Source of the DNA: Caproiciproducens sp. CPB-2
Lineage (GTDB): Bacteria; Bacillota; Clostridia; Oscillospirales; Acutalibacteraceae
Assembly (NCBI RefSeq): GCF_036287215.1
Contig: NZ_CP142860.1
Span: forward strand, 3,286,001-3,350,000
DNA: 64,000 bases
Direction: 5' to 3'
The notes beneath the pieces were generated by a model. That model was not told the origin of the DNA. It saw only the letters and a list, made by a program, of their open reading frames with translations, and did no database searches. Below, piece after piece: positions 52,491-62,144 of the stretch. Each line of letters starts with the position of its first letter. The first letter of the stretch is position 1. The position numbers and the translations under genes are program-made.

Positions 52491-53324
52491 TCACGGGACC
52501 TCGACGACGATCACCTCTACCCTGCGGTTCTGCTGTCTTCCGCCGGCGGTGCCGTTGTCCGCGATCGGCCGGTATCCGCCGTACCCCACCGCCTGGAACC
52601 TCTGCGGGGCCAGCTTTTCCGTATCCGTAAAATACCTCAGCACCTTGGTTGCGCGGTCGCAGGAAAGCTCCCAGTTCGACTGGTAGTTTCCCGTGTCGAC
52701 GGGCTGGTTGTCGGTGTGTCCGGCAATAATGATGTCGTTTGACAGCGATCCGATATATTTGCCGATTTTGTTGAGAACCGTATAGCTCTCCGGCCGGAGC
52801 TGAGAGCTTCCCTCGTCAAAAAGCACCTCGGCCTGAATGTCGAACACGATGCCGGTCTCCACCTGCTGTACGCTCACCGTGCCTTTCAGGCTGTTGTTTT
52901 CCACAAACGACTCCACCTCGTTATACGTGGGCTTCTTGCCGGTGCTGCTCTTTCCCGCGCTGTTTTTGGCCGCGGTAGTGACTTTTTTCGTACTGCTGCT
53001 TTTGCTTGCGGCGCTCTTGCCCGCCGCAGTTTTTGCCGCGGCGCTTTTGCTGCTCGAACTGCTTTTGCTCGCGGTTCCCGCGGCGGAGCTGTTTTTGTCG
53101 ATATAATAATACGCGGCCGTCTCCCCCGTACTGCTCTGGTCCGCGGCCTGACCGGCGGCAGACGCGGCCGGGGCGGCGGAAGCGGCAGGTATTTGGTTTG
53201 CCCCTTCCTTCTGCACCGCCATGGCGTACAGAATAATAAACAGGAACAGCAGCAGCGTCATCATATCGGCATAGGAAATCAGCCAGTTGTCCTCCGAGTT
53301 TTCCAGACTGTTTTTAAGCGACAT
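52491..53324 (-). CDS. motB: Flagellar motor stator protein MotB
   Basis: 277 residues. WLISYADMMTLLLFLFIILY near residue 13 is the single membrane helix with the proton-binding Asp. Residues about 40-130 are a Ser/Ala/Lys/Thr-rich low-complexity linker, unusually long. The C-terminal OmpA domain binds peptidoglycan (IIIAGHTDNQPVDTG near 205). Overlaps motA by 11 nt. Confidence 0.9.
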   Translation of the reverse strand: MSLKNSLENSEDNWLISYADMMTLLLFLFIILYAMAVQKEGANQIPAASAAPAASAAGQAADQSSTGETAAYYYIDKNSSAAGTASKSSSSSKSAAAKTAAGKSAASKSSSTKKVTTAAKNSAGKSSTGKKPTYNEVESFVENNSLKGTVSVQQVETGIVFDIQAEVLFDEGSSQLRPESYTVLNKIGKYIGSLSNDIIIAGHTDNQPVDTGNYQSNWELSCDRATKVLRYFTDTEKLAPQRFQAVGYGGYRPIADNGTAGGRQQNRRVEVIVVEVP

Positions 53325-54159
53325 GGTTCTTTACCTTTTCGTCGCCGCGGCTCTTGAGATTTTTGATATCCACCAGCTCGTAGCCCAGCTTTTCCGACGG
53401 CGACAGGAAAGCCTTCAAATTATCTTCCATAATTCTGGGGCTTATTCCCGTCTGGATGCCTATGATTCCTTCCAGAACCATCTGCATTCTGTTGATCTCT
53501 TCGGAATTTTTGATATCCAGCTTATTGGCAAGCGGAGAAAATACCAGGTTGGCCAGAATGACCCCGTAGAACGAAGTGACCAGCACGGTCGCGAACGCGG
53601 CGGAAAACTTGCTCATATCCTGAAAATTCCCCATCATCTGAATCAGGCCCATAAAGGTGCCCAGCATCCCGAACGACGGCGCGAGGTTCGCCCAAAGCCG
53701 GAACAGCTGGATGCATTTTTTATGCCTTTCGATGGTGTTGTCTATTTCCAGCGTCTTGATCCTTCGGATCGTCTCTTCATTCGTGCCGTCGATGACCAGC
53801 ATGATCCCCGATTTCGTGTATTTGTCGGTAATTTTCTCCAGATTGTTTTCCAGCGATAAAATTCCCGTTCTGCGCGCCTGTTTGGACAGCTCCACAAACA
53901 ATTCGATAGTCTTTTTTTTGGGAAGCTGTTTGTCCAGAAAAGCATTTTTCAGGATGGACGGCACGCTTTTCAGCGTATCCCATTGGAAGGCGACCACAAT
54001 GGCGCACAGCGACCCGCCCAGCACAATAAAAATCGACGGGACATCGTAAAAAAGCAGCAGTGCGCTTCTGATGTCCTTTTTCCCCCATATGGCGCTGATC
54101 GCGATTACCATAGCTCCGCAAATCAAACCAAAGGCGGTGGAGTGATCATGTTTTCTCAT
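53314..54159 (-). CDS. motA: Flagellar motor stator protein MotA
   Basis: 281 residues from the ATG at 54159 (AAGGGAAA before it). Four membrane segments near residues 6-22, 35-50, 150-172 and 182-204 and a cytoplasmic loop between 2 and 3. LWANLAPSFGMLGTFMGLI near residue 155 carries the stator Pro. Forms the ion channel that turns the flagellum with MotB. No other flagellar genes are in the window. Confidence 0.9.
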   Translation of the reverse strand: MRKHDHSTAFGLICGAMVIAISAIWGKKDIRSALLLFYDVPSIFIVLGGSLCAIVVAFQWDTLKSVPSILKNAFLDKQLPKKKTIELFVELSKQARRTGILSLENNLEKITDKYTKSGIMLVIDGTNEETIRRIKTLEIDNTIERHKKCIQLFRLWANLAPSFGMLGTFMGLIQMMGNFQDMSKFSAAFATVLVTSFYGVILANLVFSPLANKLDIKNSEEINRMQMVLEGIIGIQTGISPRIMEDNLKAFLSPSEKLGYELVDIKNLKSRGDEKVKNHVA

Positions 54160-54313
54160 CTTTTTCCCTTCAAATCTACTTGAATTCATTTTTATGTTTT
54201 ATAATTTATATCGTTTCATTCCACAGAAATTTAATAATCTTATTTTTAAAACCCATTAAGTTTTCATAAAGAAAATGATAAAATATGTGACTCTGTATTT
54301 TCCGCTGTCAACC

Positions 54314-54351
54314 CAAAAAGGCAAAGCACCGTTTCCGATGCTTTGCCTTTT
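54314..54351 (-). terminator. Terminator after rubrerythrin
   Basis: AAAAAGGCAAAGCA, a 10-nt loop and TGCTTTGCCTTTTT; T-runs on both sides, 47 bp after the rubrerythrin stop. Confidence 0.85.
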
Positions 54352-54397
54352 TGAATGAAGGGCGGGCCATACGGCCCGCTCCTTTTGAAAGCTTGGA

Positions 54398-54937
54398 TTA
54401 ATAATTGACCGCTCTGCGCTCGAAGTAGGATTGCGGATGCTTGCAGGCGGGGCATTTTTCCGGCGCGTTCTTGCCGACATGGATATAACCGCAGTTGCGG
54501 CAGACCCAGACGGTCTCTTCCCCTGCTTTAAAGACGATGTCTTCCTTGATATTCTGCAGGACCTTGCGGTAACGCTCCTCGTGGCTCTTTTCCACGGTCG
54601 CGATCAGGCGCATGGTCTGCGCGATCTCGGTGAAGCCTTCCTGCTCGGCGACATCGGCAAATTCCTTGTACATTTCCGTCCATTCATACCGCTCGCCGCT
54701 TGCCGCGTCGTCCAGGTTGTCCGTTGTCGGGCCTATCTCGCCGCCATGCAGATATTTAAACCACAGCTTCGCGTGTTCTTTTTCATTGTTGGCAGTCTCT
54801 TCAAAAATGGCCGCGATCTGCTCGTATCCGTCCTTTTTCGCCTTGGACGCGTAAAAGGTATACTTGTTTCTTGCCTGGGATTCACCCGCAAATGCAGCCA
54901 ATAAATTCGCTTCTGTTTTACTTCCTTTTAATTCCAT
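54398..54937 (-). CDS. Rubrerythrin
   Basis: 179 residues. Diiron helical bundle with EXXH-type ligands ([14 protein letters not shown] near 15, [12 protein letters not shown] near 50, [12 protein letters not shown] near 118) and a C-terminal rubredoxin domain [21 protein letters not shown]. Reduces hydrogen peroxide in anaerobes with NADH-derived electrons. Confidence 0.96.
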   Translation of the reverse strand: MELKGSKTEANLLAAFAGESQARNKYTFYASKAKKDGYEQIAAIFEETANNEKEHAKLWFKYLHGGEIGPTTDNLDDAASGERYEWTEMYKEFADVAEQEGFTEIAQTMRLIATVEKSHEERYRKVLQNIKEDIVFKAGEETVWVCRNCGYIHVGKNAPEKCPACKHPQSYFERRAVNY

Positions 54938-55060
54938 GATAAAGTTCCTCCTTCAGATAAATTTCCATATAGAATAGAATTTGTTTGCCTGAGTCAATTA
55001 TACATCAGGAATCCGCCCCACGCAAGAAAGCATCCGATTTTTCTTCCAAAAAATGGGGCC

Positions 55061-55135
55061 TGCGGTCGGCAGGCGCCTACGGCGATGCTCTCAGATAGTT
55101 ATCTGTTGAATCGGTTTCGGAGGACCCCGAAACAA
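55061..55135 (-). repeat. Intergenic repeat module I, reverse copy
   Basis: TGCGGTCGGCAGGCGCCTAC, GGCGATGCTCTCAGATAGTT and ATCTGTTGAATCGGTTTCGG, the complement of the module I order including the TTTCGGAG flank. The remaining gap 54938-55239 contains the rubrerythrin promoter region and CTGACTGAGGGAGG remnants. Confidence 0.75.
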
Positions 55136-55239
55136 CTTCCTTAGCAGGGGAGACGGCAGGCAAAGCCCGGACCAACAGGTCCTGACTGAGGGAGGCAAGA
55201 GTCAGGCTCCCACAAAAAGAAGGCCAACATCCTTGTTTA

Positions 55240-56334
55240 TCAGACGTTGAACCGGAACAATACGATGTCCCCGTCCTTCATCACATACTCTTTCCCTTCG
55301 CTGCGGACAAGGCCCTTTTCCTTTGCGGCGGCCATGGTGCCGCACGCCATCAGGTCGTCGAACGCGACCACCTCGGCGCGGATAAAGCCGCGCTCAAAAT
55401 CGGTGTGGATTTTTCCGGCCGCCTGCGGCGCCTTGGTCCCTTTTTTGATCGTCCACGCGCGTACCTCCGGCTGGCCCGCCGTCAGGTAGGAAATGAGCCC
55501 CAGCAGGCTGTAGCAGGCGTTGATCAGGCGGTCAAGGCCGGACTCCTTCAATCCCATGTCGGAAAGGAACAGCTCCTTTTCGTCCTTGTCCATGCCGCTG
55601 ATCTCCGCCTCGATCTCCGCGCAGATGGGCAGAACGCCCGCGTGCTCGCTGTCGGCGATCTCTTTTACCACCTTAAAATAGTCATTGTTTTCGATTCCGC
55701 CCTTAAAGTCGTCCTCGCTCACATTGGCGGCGTAAATGACCGGCTTGTTGGTCAGAAGGGAAACGGAGTTGAGCAGCTCCGCCTCTTCCTCGGTGCACTC
55801 CACGCTGCGCGCGGATTTTCCGGCGTCGAGCGTTTCCCTGACGCGCAGGAAAAAGTCGTATTCCACCTGGTATTTTTTGTCGGCCTTGATCATTTTCTGG
55901 GTCTTGTCGATCCGGCGGTCAAGGACCTCCATATCGGAAAGGATCAATTCCAGATTGATGGTCTCAATATCCCTTTTCGGGTCGATGCTCCCCTCCACAT
56001 GGATGATGTCGTCGTTGACAAAGCACCGCACCACATGCACGATCGCGTCGGACTCGCGGATATTGGCAAGGAATTTATTGCCGAGCCCCTCGCCCTTGCT
56101 CGCGCCGCGCACCAGCCCGGCGATATCCATAAACTCGATGGTGGCAGGGGTGTATTTTTCCGGATGGTACATTTCCGCCAGCTTGTCCAGCCGTTTGTCC
56201 GGCACCGCGACCACGCCCACGTTGGGCTCGATGGTGCAGAACGGATAGTTCGCGGACTGCGCGCCCGCGTTTGTGATCGCGTTGAACAGGGTGCTTTTGC
56301 CGACATTCGGCAGCCCCACAATACCAAGCTTCAT
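55240..56334 (-). CDS. ychF: Redox-regulated ATPase YchF
   Basis: 364 residues, standard length. G domain with P-loop GLPNVGKST near residue 6, FMDIAGLV near 68 and NVSED near 205 in place of NKxD, so it prefers ATP as in other YchF. C-terminal TGS domain (FIRAEVVAFDDLM near 315). Ribosome-associated. ychF ends 84 bp before the tex start on the same strand. Confidence 0.96.
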   Translation of the reverse strand: MKLGIVGLPNVGKSTLFNAITNAGAQSANYPFCTIEPNVGVVAVPDKRLDKLAEMYHPEKYTPATIEFMDIAGLVRGASKGEGLGNKFLANIRESDAIVHVVRCFVNDDIIHVEGSIDPKRDIETINLELILSDMEVLDRRIDKTQKMIKADKKYQVEYDFFLRVRETLDAGKSARSVECTEEEAELLNSVSLLTNKPVIYAANVSEDDFKGGIENNDYFKVVKEIADSEHAGVLPICAEIEAEISGMDKDEKELFLSDMGLKESGLDRLINACYSLLGLISYLTAGQPEVRAWTIKKGTKAPQAAGKIHTDFERGFIRAEVVAFDDLMACGTMAAAKEKGLVRSEGKEYVMKDGDIVLFRFNV

Positions 56335-56417
56335 ATTTTAATTCCCTCTTTGTCTCTGTTATTCATGAACCTATTATAAAGGTTTGTACTCCCCGATGCA
56401 AGGCGGTTTCTCCCCCG

Positions 56418-58577
56418 TCAGCCGATTTCCCCGCTCTTCATGGTCAGCGCGATGCGCTTTTTCACGGTATCCACGGACAGCACGCGCACCTTCACCACGT
56501 CGCCGACCTTCAGCACCTCGGCCGGATGCTTGATGAATTTATCGCAGATCTGCGAAATATGGACAAGGCCGTCCTGATGCACGCCGATATCCACAAACGC
56601 GCCGAAATCGATCACGTTGCGCACCGTGCCGGAAAGCTCCATGCCGGGCTTCAGATCCTCCATGCTCAGCACGTCGGTGCGCAGCATGGGCGCGGGCAGC
56701 TCGTCGCGCGGGTCCCGGCCCGGGCGCAGCAACTCGGTCACAATATCCCTGAGCGTCGGTACGCCGATACCGAGCCTGTGGGCGGCGCTGTCCGCCCCGA
56801 TTTTCTCTACCCGGTTTTTCAGGTCGCCGATGCCGTTCTTTTTCAGGCTGTCCATGTCGTAGTCGCACAGAGAAAGCAGCGCCTTTGCCGCGTCGTACGA
56901 TTCGGGGTGGACGGCGGTATTGTCCAGAATGTTTTTGCTCTCCGCCACGCGCAGGAAGCCCGCGCACTGCTCAAAGGCCTTCGGCCCCAGCTTCGGCACC
57001 TTTTTCAGCTCGCTGCGCGAGTGGAACGCGCCGTTTTCCTCCCGGTAAGCCACAATATTTTTGGAGACCGCCGCGGAAAGCCCGGCGATTTTTTCCAGCA
57101 GGGACGGCGACGCCGTGTTCAGGTCCACACCCACGGTGTTCACACAGTCCTCGACCACGCCGCCGAGCGCCTCGTCCAGCTTCTTTTTCGGCATATCGTG
57201 CTGGTACTGCCCCACGCCGATGGCCTTGGGGTCGATTTTGACCAGCTCGGCCAGCGGGTCCTGCATCCGCCGCGCGATGGAGACCGCGCTGCGCAGGGTG
57301 ACGTCGAACTCGGGAAATTCCTGCGCGGCGAGCTTGCTCGCGGAATAGACGGACGCGCCCGCCTCGCTGACCACCATGTAGGAAACGCCGCTGTGCAGCG
57401 CTTTGATCACGTCGGCGGCAAACATCTCCGTCTCTTTCGACGCCGTTCCGTTTCCGATCGCGATGACTTCCACTTTATATTTCAGAATAAAATCGGTAAT
57501 GACTTTTTTTGCTTCCTCCACCTTCGCCCGGGAGTGGGTGGGGTAAATCACGCCGGTGTCCAGCACGCGGCCGGTCGGGTCCACCACGGCGACCTTGCAG
57601 CCCGTGCGGTACCCGGGGTCCAGCCCCATGGCCACCCGGTTTTTGACCGGCGGCTGCATCAGAAGCTGGCGCAGGTTGACGGAAAAAACCTTGATCGCGG
57701 CCTCTGCCGCGGCTTCGGTCAGGGCATTGCGGATTTCGCGCTCAATGGAGGGGAAGATCAGCCGGTCGTAGGCGTCCTCCGCGGCCTCCCGAACAGCTTC
57801 CGCACAGGGGCCGTTCCCCTTCACGCTCACGGAGGAAACAATATTCAACCCCTTCAGGCGCTCCAGCTCCACGCTTACTTTCAGAAAGCCCTCCCGCTCC
57901 CCGCGGTCGACGGCCAGCACGCGGTGCCCGGCGATCTTCGCCGCCGGCTGGCGGAAGTCGTAATACTGCGCGTAAACGGAATCCTCGTCCGGCTTCGCCG
58001 CCTTGGAAACCACCTCTCCCTGCGCCATGGCGACCACGCGCAGCCGTTTGCGGATCCCCGCGTCGTCGGAAATCCGCTCCGCAATGATATCGAGCGCACC
58101 GGCGAGCGCGTCCTGAGGCGTTTCCACGCCCAGCTCCGCGTTTACATAGCTTTCCGCCATGTCGATCGGGTACGCGCCGTCTTTTTGCTGCGCAAAAATC
58201 GCGTCCGCAAGCGGCTCAAGGCCCTTCGCCTTTGCCACGGACGCGCGCGTTTTGCGCTTGGGGCGGAACGGCCGGTAAAGATCGTCGATTTCGGAAAGGG
58301 TGGCCGCGGCGGCCAGCGCGGCGGCGATTTCCTCCGTCATGCATTCGGCGGCGGCAATCAGGTCCGTAACCTCCTCCCGGCGCTTCTGCAGCGCGCGCAG
58401 GTACTCCAGCCGCTCCGAAATCTCGCGCAGCGTCTGGTCGTCCAGCGAGCCGTGCGCTTCCTTTCGGTAACGCGCGATAAACGGGATGGTGTTGCCCTCG
58501 TCGATCAGCTCAATGACCTTCTGCACCTGCCACTGCTGTAAATGAAACTGTTCCGCGATCAATAACGCAAAATCCAT
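56418..58577 (-). CDS. tex: Transcription accessory protein Tex
   Basis: 719 residues. N-terminal helical part (NTIPFIARYRKEAHGSLDDQ near 30), YqgF-like RNase-fold domain (MGLDPGYRTGCKVAVVDPTG near 327), helix-hairpin-helix pair near 510-550 and C-terminal S1 domain (GTVRNVIDFGAFVDIGVHQDG near 655). RNA-binding factor of transcription. Confidence 0.95.
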   Translation of the reverse strand: MDFALLIAEQFHLQQWQVQKVIELIDEGNTIPFIARYRKEAHGSLDDQTLREISERLEYLRALQKRREEVTDLIAAAECMTEEIAAALAAAATLSEIDDLYRPFRPKRKTRASVAKAKGLEPLADAIFAQQKDGAYPIDMAESYVNAELGVETPQDALAGALDIIAERISDDAGIRKRLRVVAMAQGEVVSKAAKPDEDSVYAQYYDFRQPAAKIAGHRVLAVDRGEREGFLKVSVELERLKGLNIVSSVSVKGNGPCAEAVREAAEDAYDRLIFPSIEREIRNALTEAAAEAAIKVFSVNLRQLLMQPPVKNRVAMGLDPGYRTGCKVAVVDPTGRVLDTGVIYPTHSRAKVEEAKKVITDFILKYKVEVIAIGNGTASKETEMFAADVIKALHSGVSYMVVSEAGASVYSASKLAAQEFPEFDVTLRSAVSIARRMQDPLAELVKIDPKAIGVGQYQHDMPKKKLDEALGGVVEDCVNTVGVDLNTASPSLLEKIAGLSAAVSKNIVAYREENGAFHSRSELKKVPKLGPKAFEQCAGFLRVAESKNILDNTAVHPESYDAAKALLSLCDYDMDSLKKNGIGDLKNRVEKIGADSAAHRLGIGVPTLRDIVTELLRPGRDPRDELPAPMLRTDVLSMEDLKPGMELSGTVRNVIDFGAFVDIGVHQDGLVHISQICDKFIKHPAEVLKVGDVVKVRVLSVDTVKKRIALTMKSGEIG

Positions 58578-58667
58578 AAATATCCTCCAACATCTTCCGA
58601 AAATTTAAAATTCATAGCATGGGAACCCCTCAGTCCCCCTTATTTGAGCGCACCGCCGCAAAAGGGA

Positions 58668-58865
58668 GTTGATCGTTAGCTTTGCCCTCAGGCCGGGCTG
58701 GCCCCTACTTTCGCTCTTGTCCGAAAGTAGGCAAAGGACGCGCAGGGGGATTTTGAATTCCCGGCGGGAGGATTCCATAAAATCCCCCTGCACCCCCGGG
58801 GTATCCCCAAACACCTTTGTGTGACACGGTATTGCTGTGGTTTTCATTGACGAAGGGATAACGGG
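58668..58865 (+). repeat. Intergenic repeat module II, copy 5
   Basis: Very close to the copy at 3361 in hairpin 1 (loop CTCTTGTC, then AAAGGACG) and to 42081 in its tail (TTGACGAAGGGATAACGGGA). Hairpin 2 stem perfect. Located just upstream of tex. Confidence 0.9.
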
Positions 58866-58941
58866 AAGGCAGAGGTTTGGCCCCCTCCTTGAGGGGGCTG
58901 GCAGGCGCAGCCTGACTGGGGGAGTCAGATTACTCTCATTT

Positions 58942-59030
58942 GAATAAGAGCGTCGCCGTAGGCGCCCGCCGACCGCATGGTCCGCTTCCCGACCGGCAGG
59001 TCCGCGCCCGGCGCGCCGGAAGGAGTTTCC
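58942..59030 (+). repeat. Module I with duplicated tail
   Basis: GAATAAGAGCGTCGCCGTAGG start, then CGACCGCATGGTCCGC followed by a second CCGACCGGCAGGTCCGCGCCC. It ends 8 bp before the stop of the acyltransferase gene. Confidence 0.7.
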
Positions 59031-59037
59031 GGGACCT

Positions 59038-59820
59038 TCATCCCCAAACCCACTGTACAATGGCGGAAACGGCGTAGCACACCCCGTAAATCACCGGCTG
59101 ATGAATCACATAAATGATCAGCGCGTACCGCCCCAGCCAGGAAAAAAAAGGCACGCGGGAACGGTACATAAACGCCGGGAACCGCTCCTGCGCGGCAAGC
59201 TTGCCTAAAAAGGTACCCGCCGCAAACACAAACATCCACGGGAAAAGCGGGAAATAGTCCGCGCTGCGGAACGTATCGCTGTAAAGGCCGAGCGGCGCCA
59301 GCCAGTCGGTATGGTACAGGAAAGGAGACAGCGTCACCCCCCATTCCGGCGAAAGCCCGAGGTACCCCTTGGAAATGCCCATGGTCAAAAGGTACAGCAG
59401 CGCGCAGACGGCGACCGCCGCCCACGAGAAGCAAAAGCGGTCGGCAACCGGTTTCAGCAGCCCGTAAAGAATCATGCAGACCGCCAGAAAATGCAGGATG
59501 CCGAACACGATCAGCTCATCCGGAAGGACGAACCAGGTCGCCAGGGTGACCACAAGCGCGACCCCCAGCAGCTTGAACCCGCGCGCAAGGTTGGAGTGCG
59601 ACAGGTTCGAGGAAATGCCGGAAATCAGCATAAACAGCCCGGCGTAAAAAGGCTCCGCGGGCATAAAGAAGTTCAGCAGGAGCATTCCGATTTTCAGGTT
59701 GTACAGGTAGGCAAGCGTATAAAAGCCATGGTAAAACACCATGCAGAAAACCGCAAAGCCGCGCAGCTCATCCATAAAATAAATCCGCCTGCGCCCTGCC
59801 CCTTTGATTTGATTCGGCAT
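59038..59820 (-). CDS. DUF1624-like (heparan acetyltransferase-like) membrane protein
   Basis: 260 residues from the ATG at 59820 (GGAGGG 7 nt before). About seven membrane helices. MDELRGFAVFCMVFYHGFYT near residue 16, with the conserved His, is the start of the acyltransferase-3-like/DUF1624 group, and RYALIIYVIHQPVIY near 230 its end. It probably acetylates a cell-surface sugar; substrate unknown. Stands alone downstream of the next divergent gene. Confidence 0.75.
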   Translation of the reverse strand: MPNQIKGAGRRRIYFMDELRGFAVFCMVFYHGFYTLAYLYNLKIGMLLLNFFMPAEPFYAGLFMLISGISSNLSHSNLARGFKLLGVALVVTLATWFVLPDELIVFGILHFLAVCMILYGLLKPVADRFCFSWAAVAVCALLYLLTMGISKGYLGLSPEWGVTLSPFLYHTDWLAPLGLYSDTFRSADYFPLFPWMFVFAAGTFLGKLAAQERFPAFMYRSRVPFFSWLGRYALIIYVIHQPVIYGVCYAVSAIVQWVWG

Positions 59821-60031
59821 TCGTTCACCCTCCGATTTCGGATTTGCACGGTCAAAACCGGCGTTTCGCATAGGAATGAAAGGGATAACCGCTGAAAGTT
59901 CTATCTTTATAAATCCCCCGGATCATGTTATAATATAAACAATGTCGCGCGCCCTGTTTCAGGCCGCACGGAAGCGGGCCTTAGTGAAACCGCTTATTTT
60001 TTATTATATCATGGTACGGGAGGTAATTTCA

Positions 60032-60415
60032 ATGAAAGAGACAAAATTGACCCGCGAATACACGGTTACCGAAGATATGCTCGCGGTGAATATCGGCAGC
60101 GGCAGCGTCCGTGTTCTTGCCACCCCGATGATCGCCGCTTTTTTTGAGGGTACGGCGGCGCAGCTGGCCCAGACGTATCTTGAAGACATCTACACCACCG
60201 TCGGCTCCGTCATCACGGTGAACCACCTGAACCCCACGGCGCCGGGCTGCAAGGTAACGGTCAGCGCGGAACTGACCGAAGCGGAAGGCAGGGTCTACCG
60301 GTTTCAGCTCGAAGCCTACGACAACGCCGGCCTGATCGCGACCGGGACCCACGAGCGCGTCAGCGTGAAAAAGGAAAGCTTCGCCGCCAAAGCGGAAGCA
60401 AGAAAAAACAAGTAA
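60032..60415 (+). CDS. Hotdog-fold thioesterase (FlK-like)
   Basis: 127 residues from the ATG at 60032 (GGGAGG 7 nt before). VLATPMIAAFFEGTAAQLAQ near residue 25 and VITVNHLNPTAPG near 60 follow fluoroacetyl-CoA thioesterase-like proteins. Probably releases a short acyl-CoA. 12 bp before the HAD phosphatase, so co-transcribed. An extended -10 (TGTTATAAT) lies at about 59929-59935. Confidence 0.8.
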   Translation: MKETKLTREYTVTEDMLAVNIGSGSVRVLATPMIAAFFEGTAAQLAQTYLEDIYTTVGSVITVNHLNPTAPGCKVTVSAELTEAEGRVYRFQLEAYDNAGLIATGTHERVSVKKESFAAKAEARKNK

Positions 60416-60427
60416 GGCAGGGTAACG

Positions 60428-61087
60428 ATGAAACCGATTTATGATCTGATTATTTTTGACCTGGACGGCACACTGACCAATTCCGAGCCCGGCATTACCA
60501 GCTCGGTAAAATATGCCCTTAAAAAAATGGGGCAGCCGGTGCCCGACATTTCCATCCTGCGCAAATTCATCGGCCCGCCGCAGTGGCACAGCTTTGTCCA
60601 TTACTGCGGACTGACACAGGAGCAGACCGCGCAGGCGGTCAAAAATTACCGCGAAGTATACGAGGTCTCCGGAGCGTTCCAGAACAAGCCCTACCCCGGC
60701 ATGATCGATTTTCTGGAGGAGCTGCGGGCGAACGGCGCCACGCTTGCCGTCGCCACCACCAAGCCGGCCAGAATCACCGGCCGCGTACTGGACTATTTTG
60801 ACATGACAAAATATTTCGCCCACGTTTCCGGCCCGGACGATTCGGAGCGCAGCGGCGACAAGAGCATCCTGATCAACTCCTGTCTGGACGCCTGTCATGT
60901 GAAGCCGGACCGCGCCGTCATGGTCGGCGACACGGTGTACGACACGGTGGGCGCACGGAATTCCGGCACCAACTTTATCGGCGTTCTGTACGGCTTCGGC
61001 ACCAAAGAGGACATGCAAGCGGAAGGCGGCAAAGTTTTTGCCCGCGATATCGACGAGCTGAGAGGCATGCTTCTGAAGGATTCCTGA
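60428..61087 (+). CDS. HAD phosphatase (Gph/PpaX-like)
   Basis: 219 residues. IIFDLDGTLTNSEPGI near residue 6 (catalytic Asp pair), AVATTKPARITGRVL near 105, MVGDTVYDTVGARNSG near 163. C1-cap type resembling phosphoglycolate phosphatase or pyrophosphatase PpaX. Substrate not evident. Confidence 0.87.
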   Translation: MKPIYDLIIFDLDGTLTNSEPGITSSVKYALKKMGQPVPDISILRKFIGPPQWHSFVHYCGLTQEQTAQAVKNYREVYEVSGAFQNKPYPGMIDFLEELRANGATLAVATTKPARITGRVLDYFDMTKYFAHVSGPDDSERSGDKSILINSCLDACHVKPDRAVMVGDTVYDTVGARNSGTNFIGVLYGFGTKEDMQAEGGKVFARDIDELRGMLLKDS

Positions 61088-61104
61088 ATCCAACGGAAAT
61101 CCCC

Positions 61105-61133
61105 TTGACAAACCGGAAATGTTAGGGTATGCT
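61105..61133 (+). promoter_or_regulatory. Promoter of thiT
   Basis: TTGACA (61105-61110), 17-bp spacer, TATGCT (61128-61133); TSS about 61140, just before the riboswitch. Confidence 0.8.
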
Positions 61134-61153
61134 GAACATAAGAACTGAATATA

Positions 61154-61241
61154 CAGGGGCGCTGAGTAACCTCGGCTGAGATGAAGCGAATCGACGTTTA
61201 TGTCCCTTAAACCTGATCTGGATAATGCCAGCGTAGGAAAG
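61154..61241 (+). promoter_or_regulatory. TPP riboswitch
   Basis: GGGGCGCTGAGTAACC, GGCTGAGATGAAG, then CCTTAAACCTGATCTGG and ATAATGCCAGCGTAGGAAAG: the pyrimidine- and pyrophosphate-binding parts of the THI element are complete. It precedes a terminator and thiT, so thiamine pyrophosphate should switch transporter expression off by termination. Confidence 0.95.
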
Positions 61242-61251
61242 ATGATTTTTT

Positions 61252-61285
61252 AACGCTCTGTGGCATCACAGGGCGTTTTTATTTT
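61252..61285 (+). terminator. Riboswitch-controlled terminator
   Basis: AACGCTCTGTG-GCAT-CACAGGGCGTT with TTTTATTTT, directly after the TPP aptamer and before thiT. Confidence 0.85.
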
Positions 61286-61337
61286 CCTTCAGGTAATTTT
61301 TCAATTTCAGTTCCATATAATTGACTGGAGGGTAATT

Positions 61338-61910
61338 ATGAGAAAGAACACGACCGTTATCCTTGTGGAATGCGCGCTGATGATCGCAATGTCCACCGTA
61401 CTGAGCATGTTCAAGATTTTTGAGCTGCCGCAGGGCGGCTCCGTTACCTGCGCGAGCTTGGTCCCGCTGGTGCTGGTTTCTTACCGGCACGGCCTGAAGT
61501 GGGGCATTTCCACCGCGTTTGCGCACAGCCTGCTGCAGATGATTCTCCAGTTCAGTGCGCCGCCGGTAAACACCTTCGGGGCGTTCGCCGGTGTCGTTTT
61601 GCTGGACTATGTTCTGGCGTTCACTGTTCTGGGTGCCGCCGCTTTCTTCGGCAAGCCGTTTAAAAACAGGGCTGCCAGCGTCGCCGTCGGCTCCGTCGCC
61701 GCTGTGTTTCTGCGGTTTCTCTGCAGCTTTTTGTCCGGCATCCTGATCTGGGGCGGCTACGCGCCGGAAGGCACGCCGGTCTGGATTTATTCCTTAACCT
61801 ACAACGGCAGCTACATGCTTCCCGAAGCGGTCATCACCGCCGTTGTCTCGGTTATCTTAATCCGGGTTCTTGACCGCGTGGAGCACCGTGCTCCCGGAAA
61901 CGCATCATGA
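61338..61910 (+). CDS. thiT: Thiamine ECF transporter S component
   Basis: 190 residues from the ATG at 61338 (GGAGGG 6 nt before). Six membrane helices; the family stretches SMFKIFELPQGGSVTCASLV near 22 and SYNGSYMLPE-like YNGSYMLPEAV near 158 hold the thiamine-contact residues. Works with the shared EcfAA'T module encoded elsewhere. Under the TPP riboswitch. Confidence 0.93.
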   Translation: MRKNTTVILVECALMIAMSTVLSMFKIFELPQGGSVTCASLVPLVLVSYRHGLKWGISTAFAHSLLQMILQFSAPPVNTFGAFAGVVLLDYVLAFTVLGAAAFFGKPFKNRAASVAVGSVAAVFLRFLCSFLSGILIWGGYAPEGTPVWIYSLTYNGSYMLPEAVITAVVSVILIRVLDRVEHRAPGNAS

Positions 61911-61933
61911 AACAGGAATCATAACTTAACAGG

Positions 61934-61973
61934 AAAGCATGAAGCGCGGAGGTTCCGTCCTTCATGCTTTTTT
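61934..61973 (+). terminator. Terminator of thiT
   Basis: AAAGCATGAAG, a 15-nt loop, CTTCATGCTTTTTT, 24 bp after the stop. Confidence 0.8.
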
Positions 61974-62144
61974 GTATCGCTCCAAGTGTCTTTCCCCCTC
62001 CCGTCCCGGAACCCCCTTCCGCATTCGGATTGTTTTCGATTTTCGCTTGCTTTGTGTGCGGGAGGGGGCAGGGGGTGAGTATCTATTTACCATATTTTTG
62101 TGGTATACTATTCCATAAGAACCCATGAAACGAGGCTATGCCGG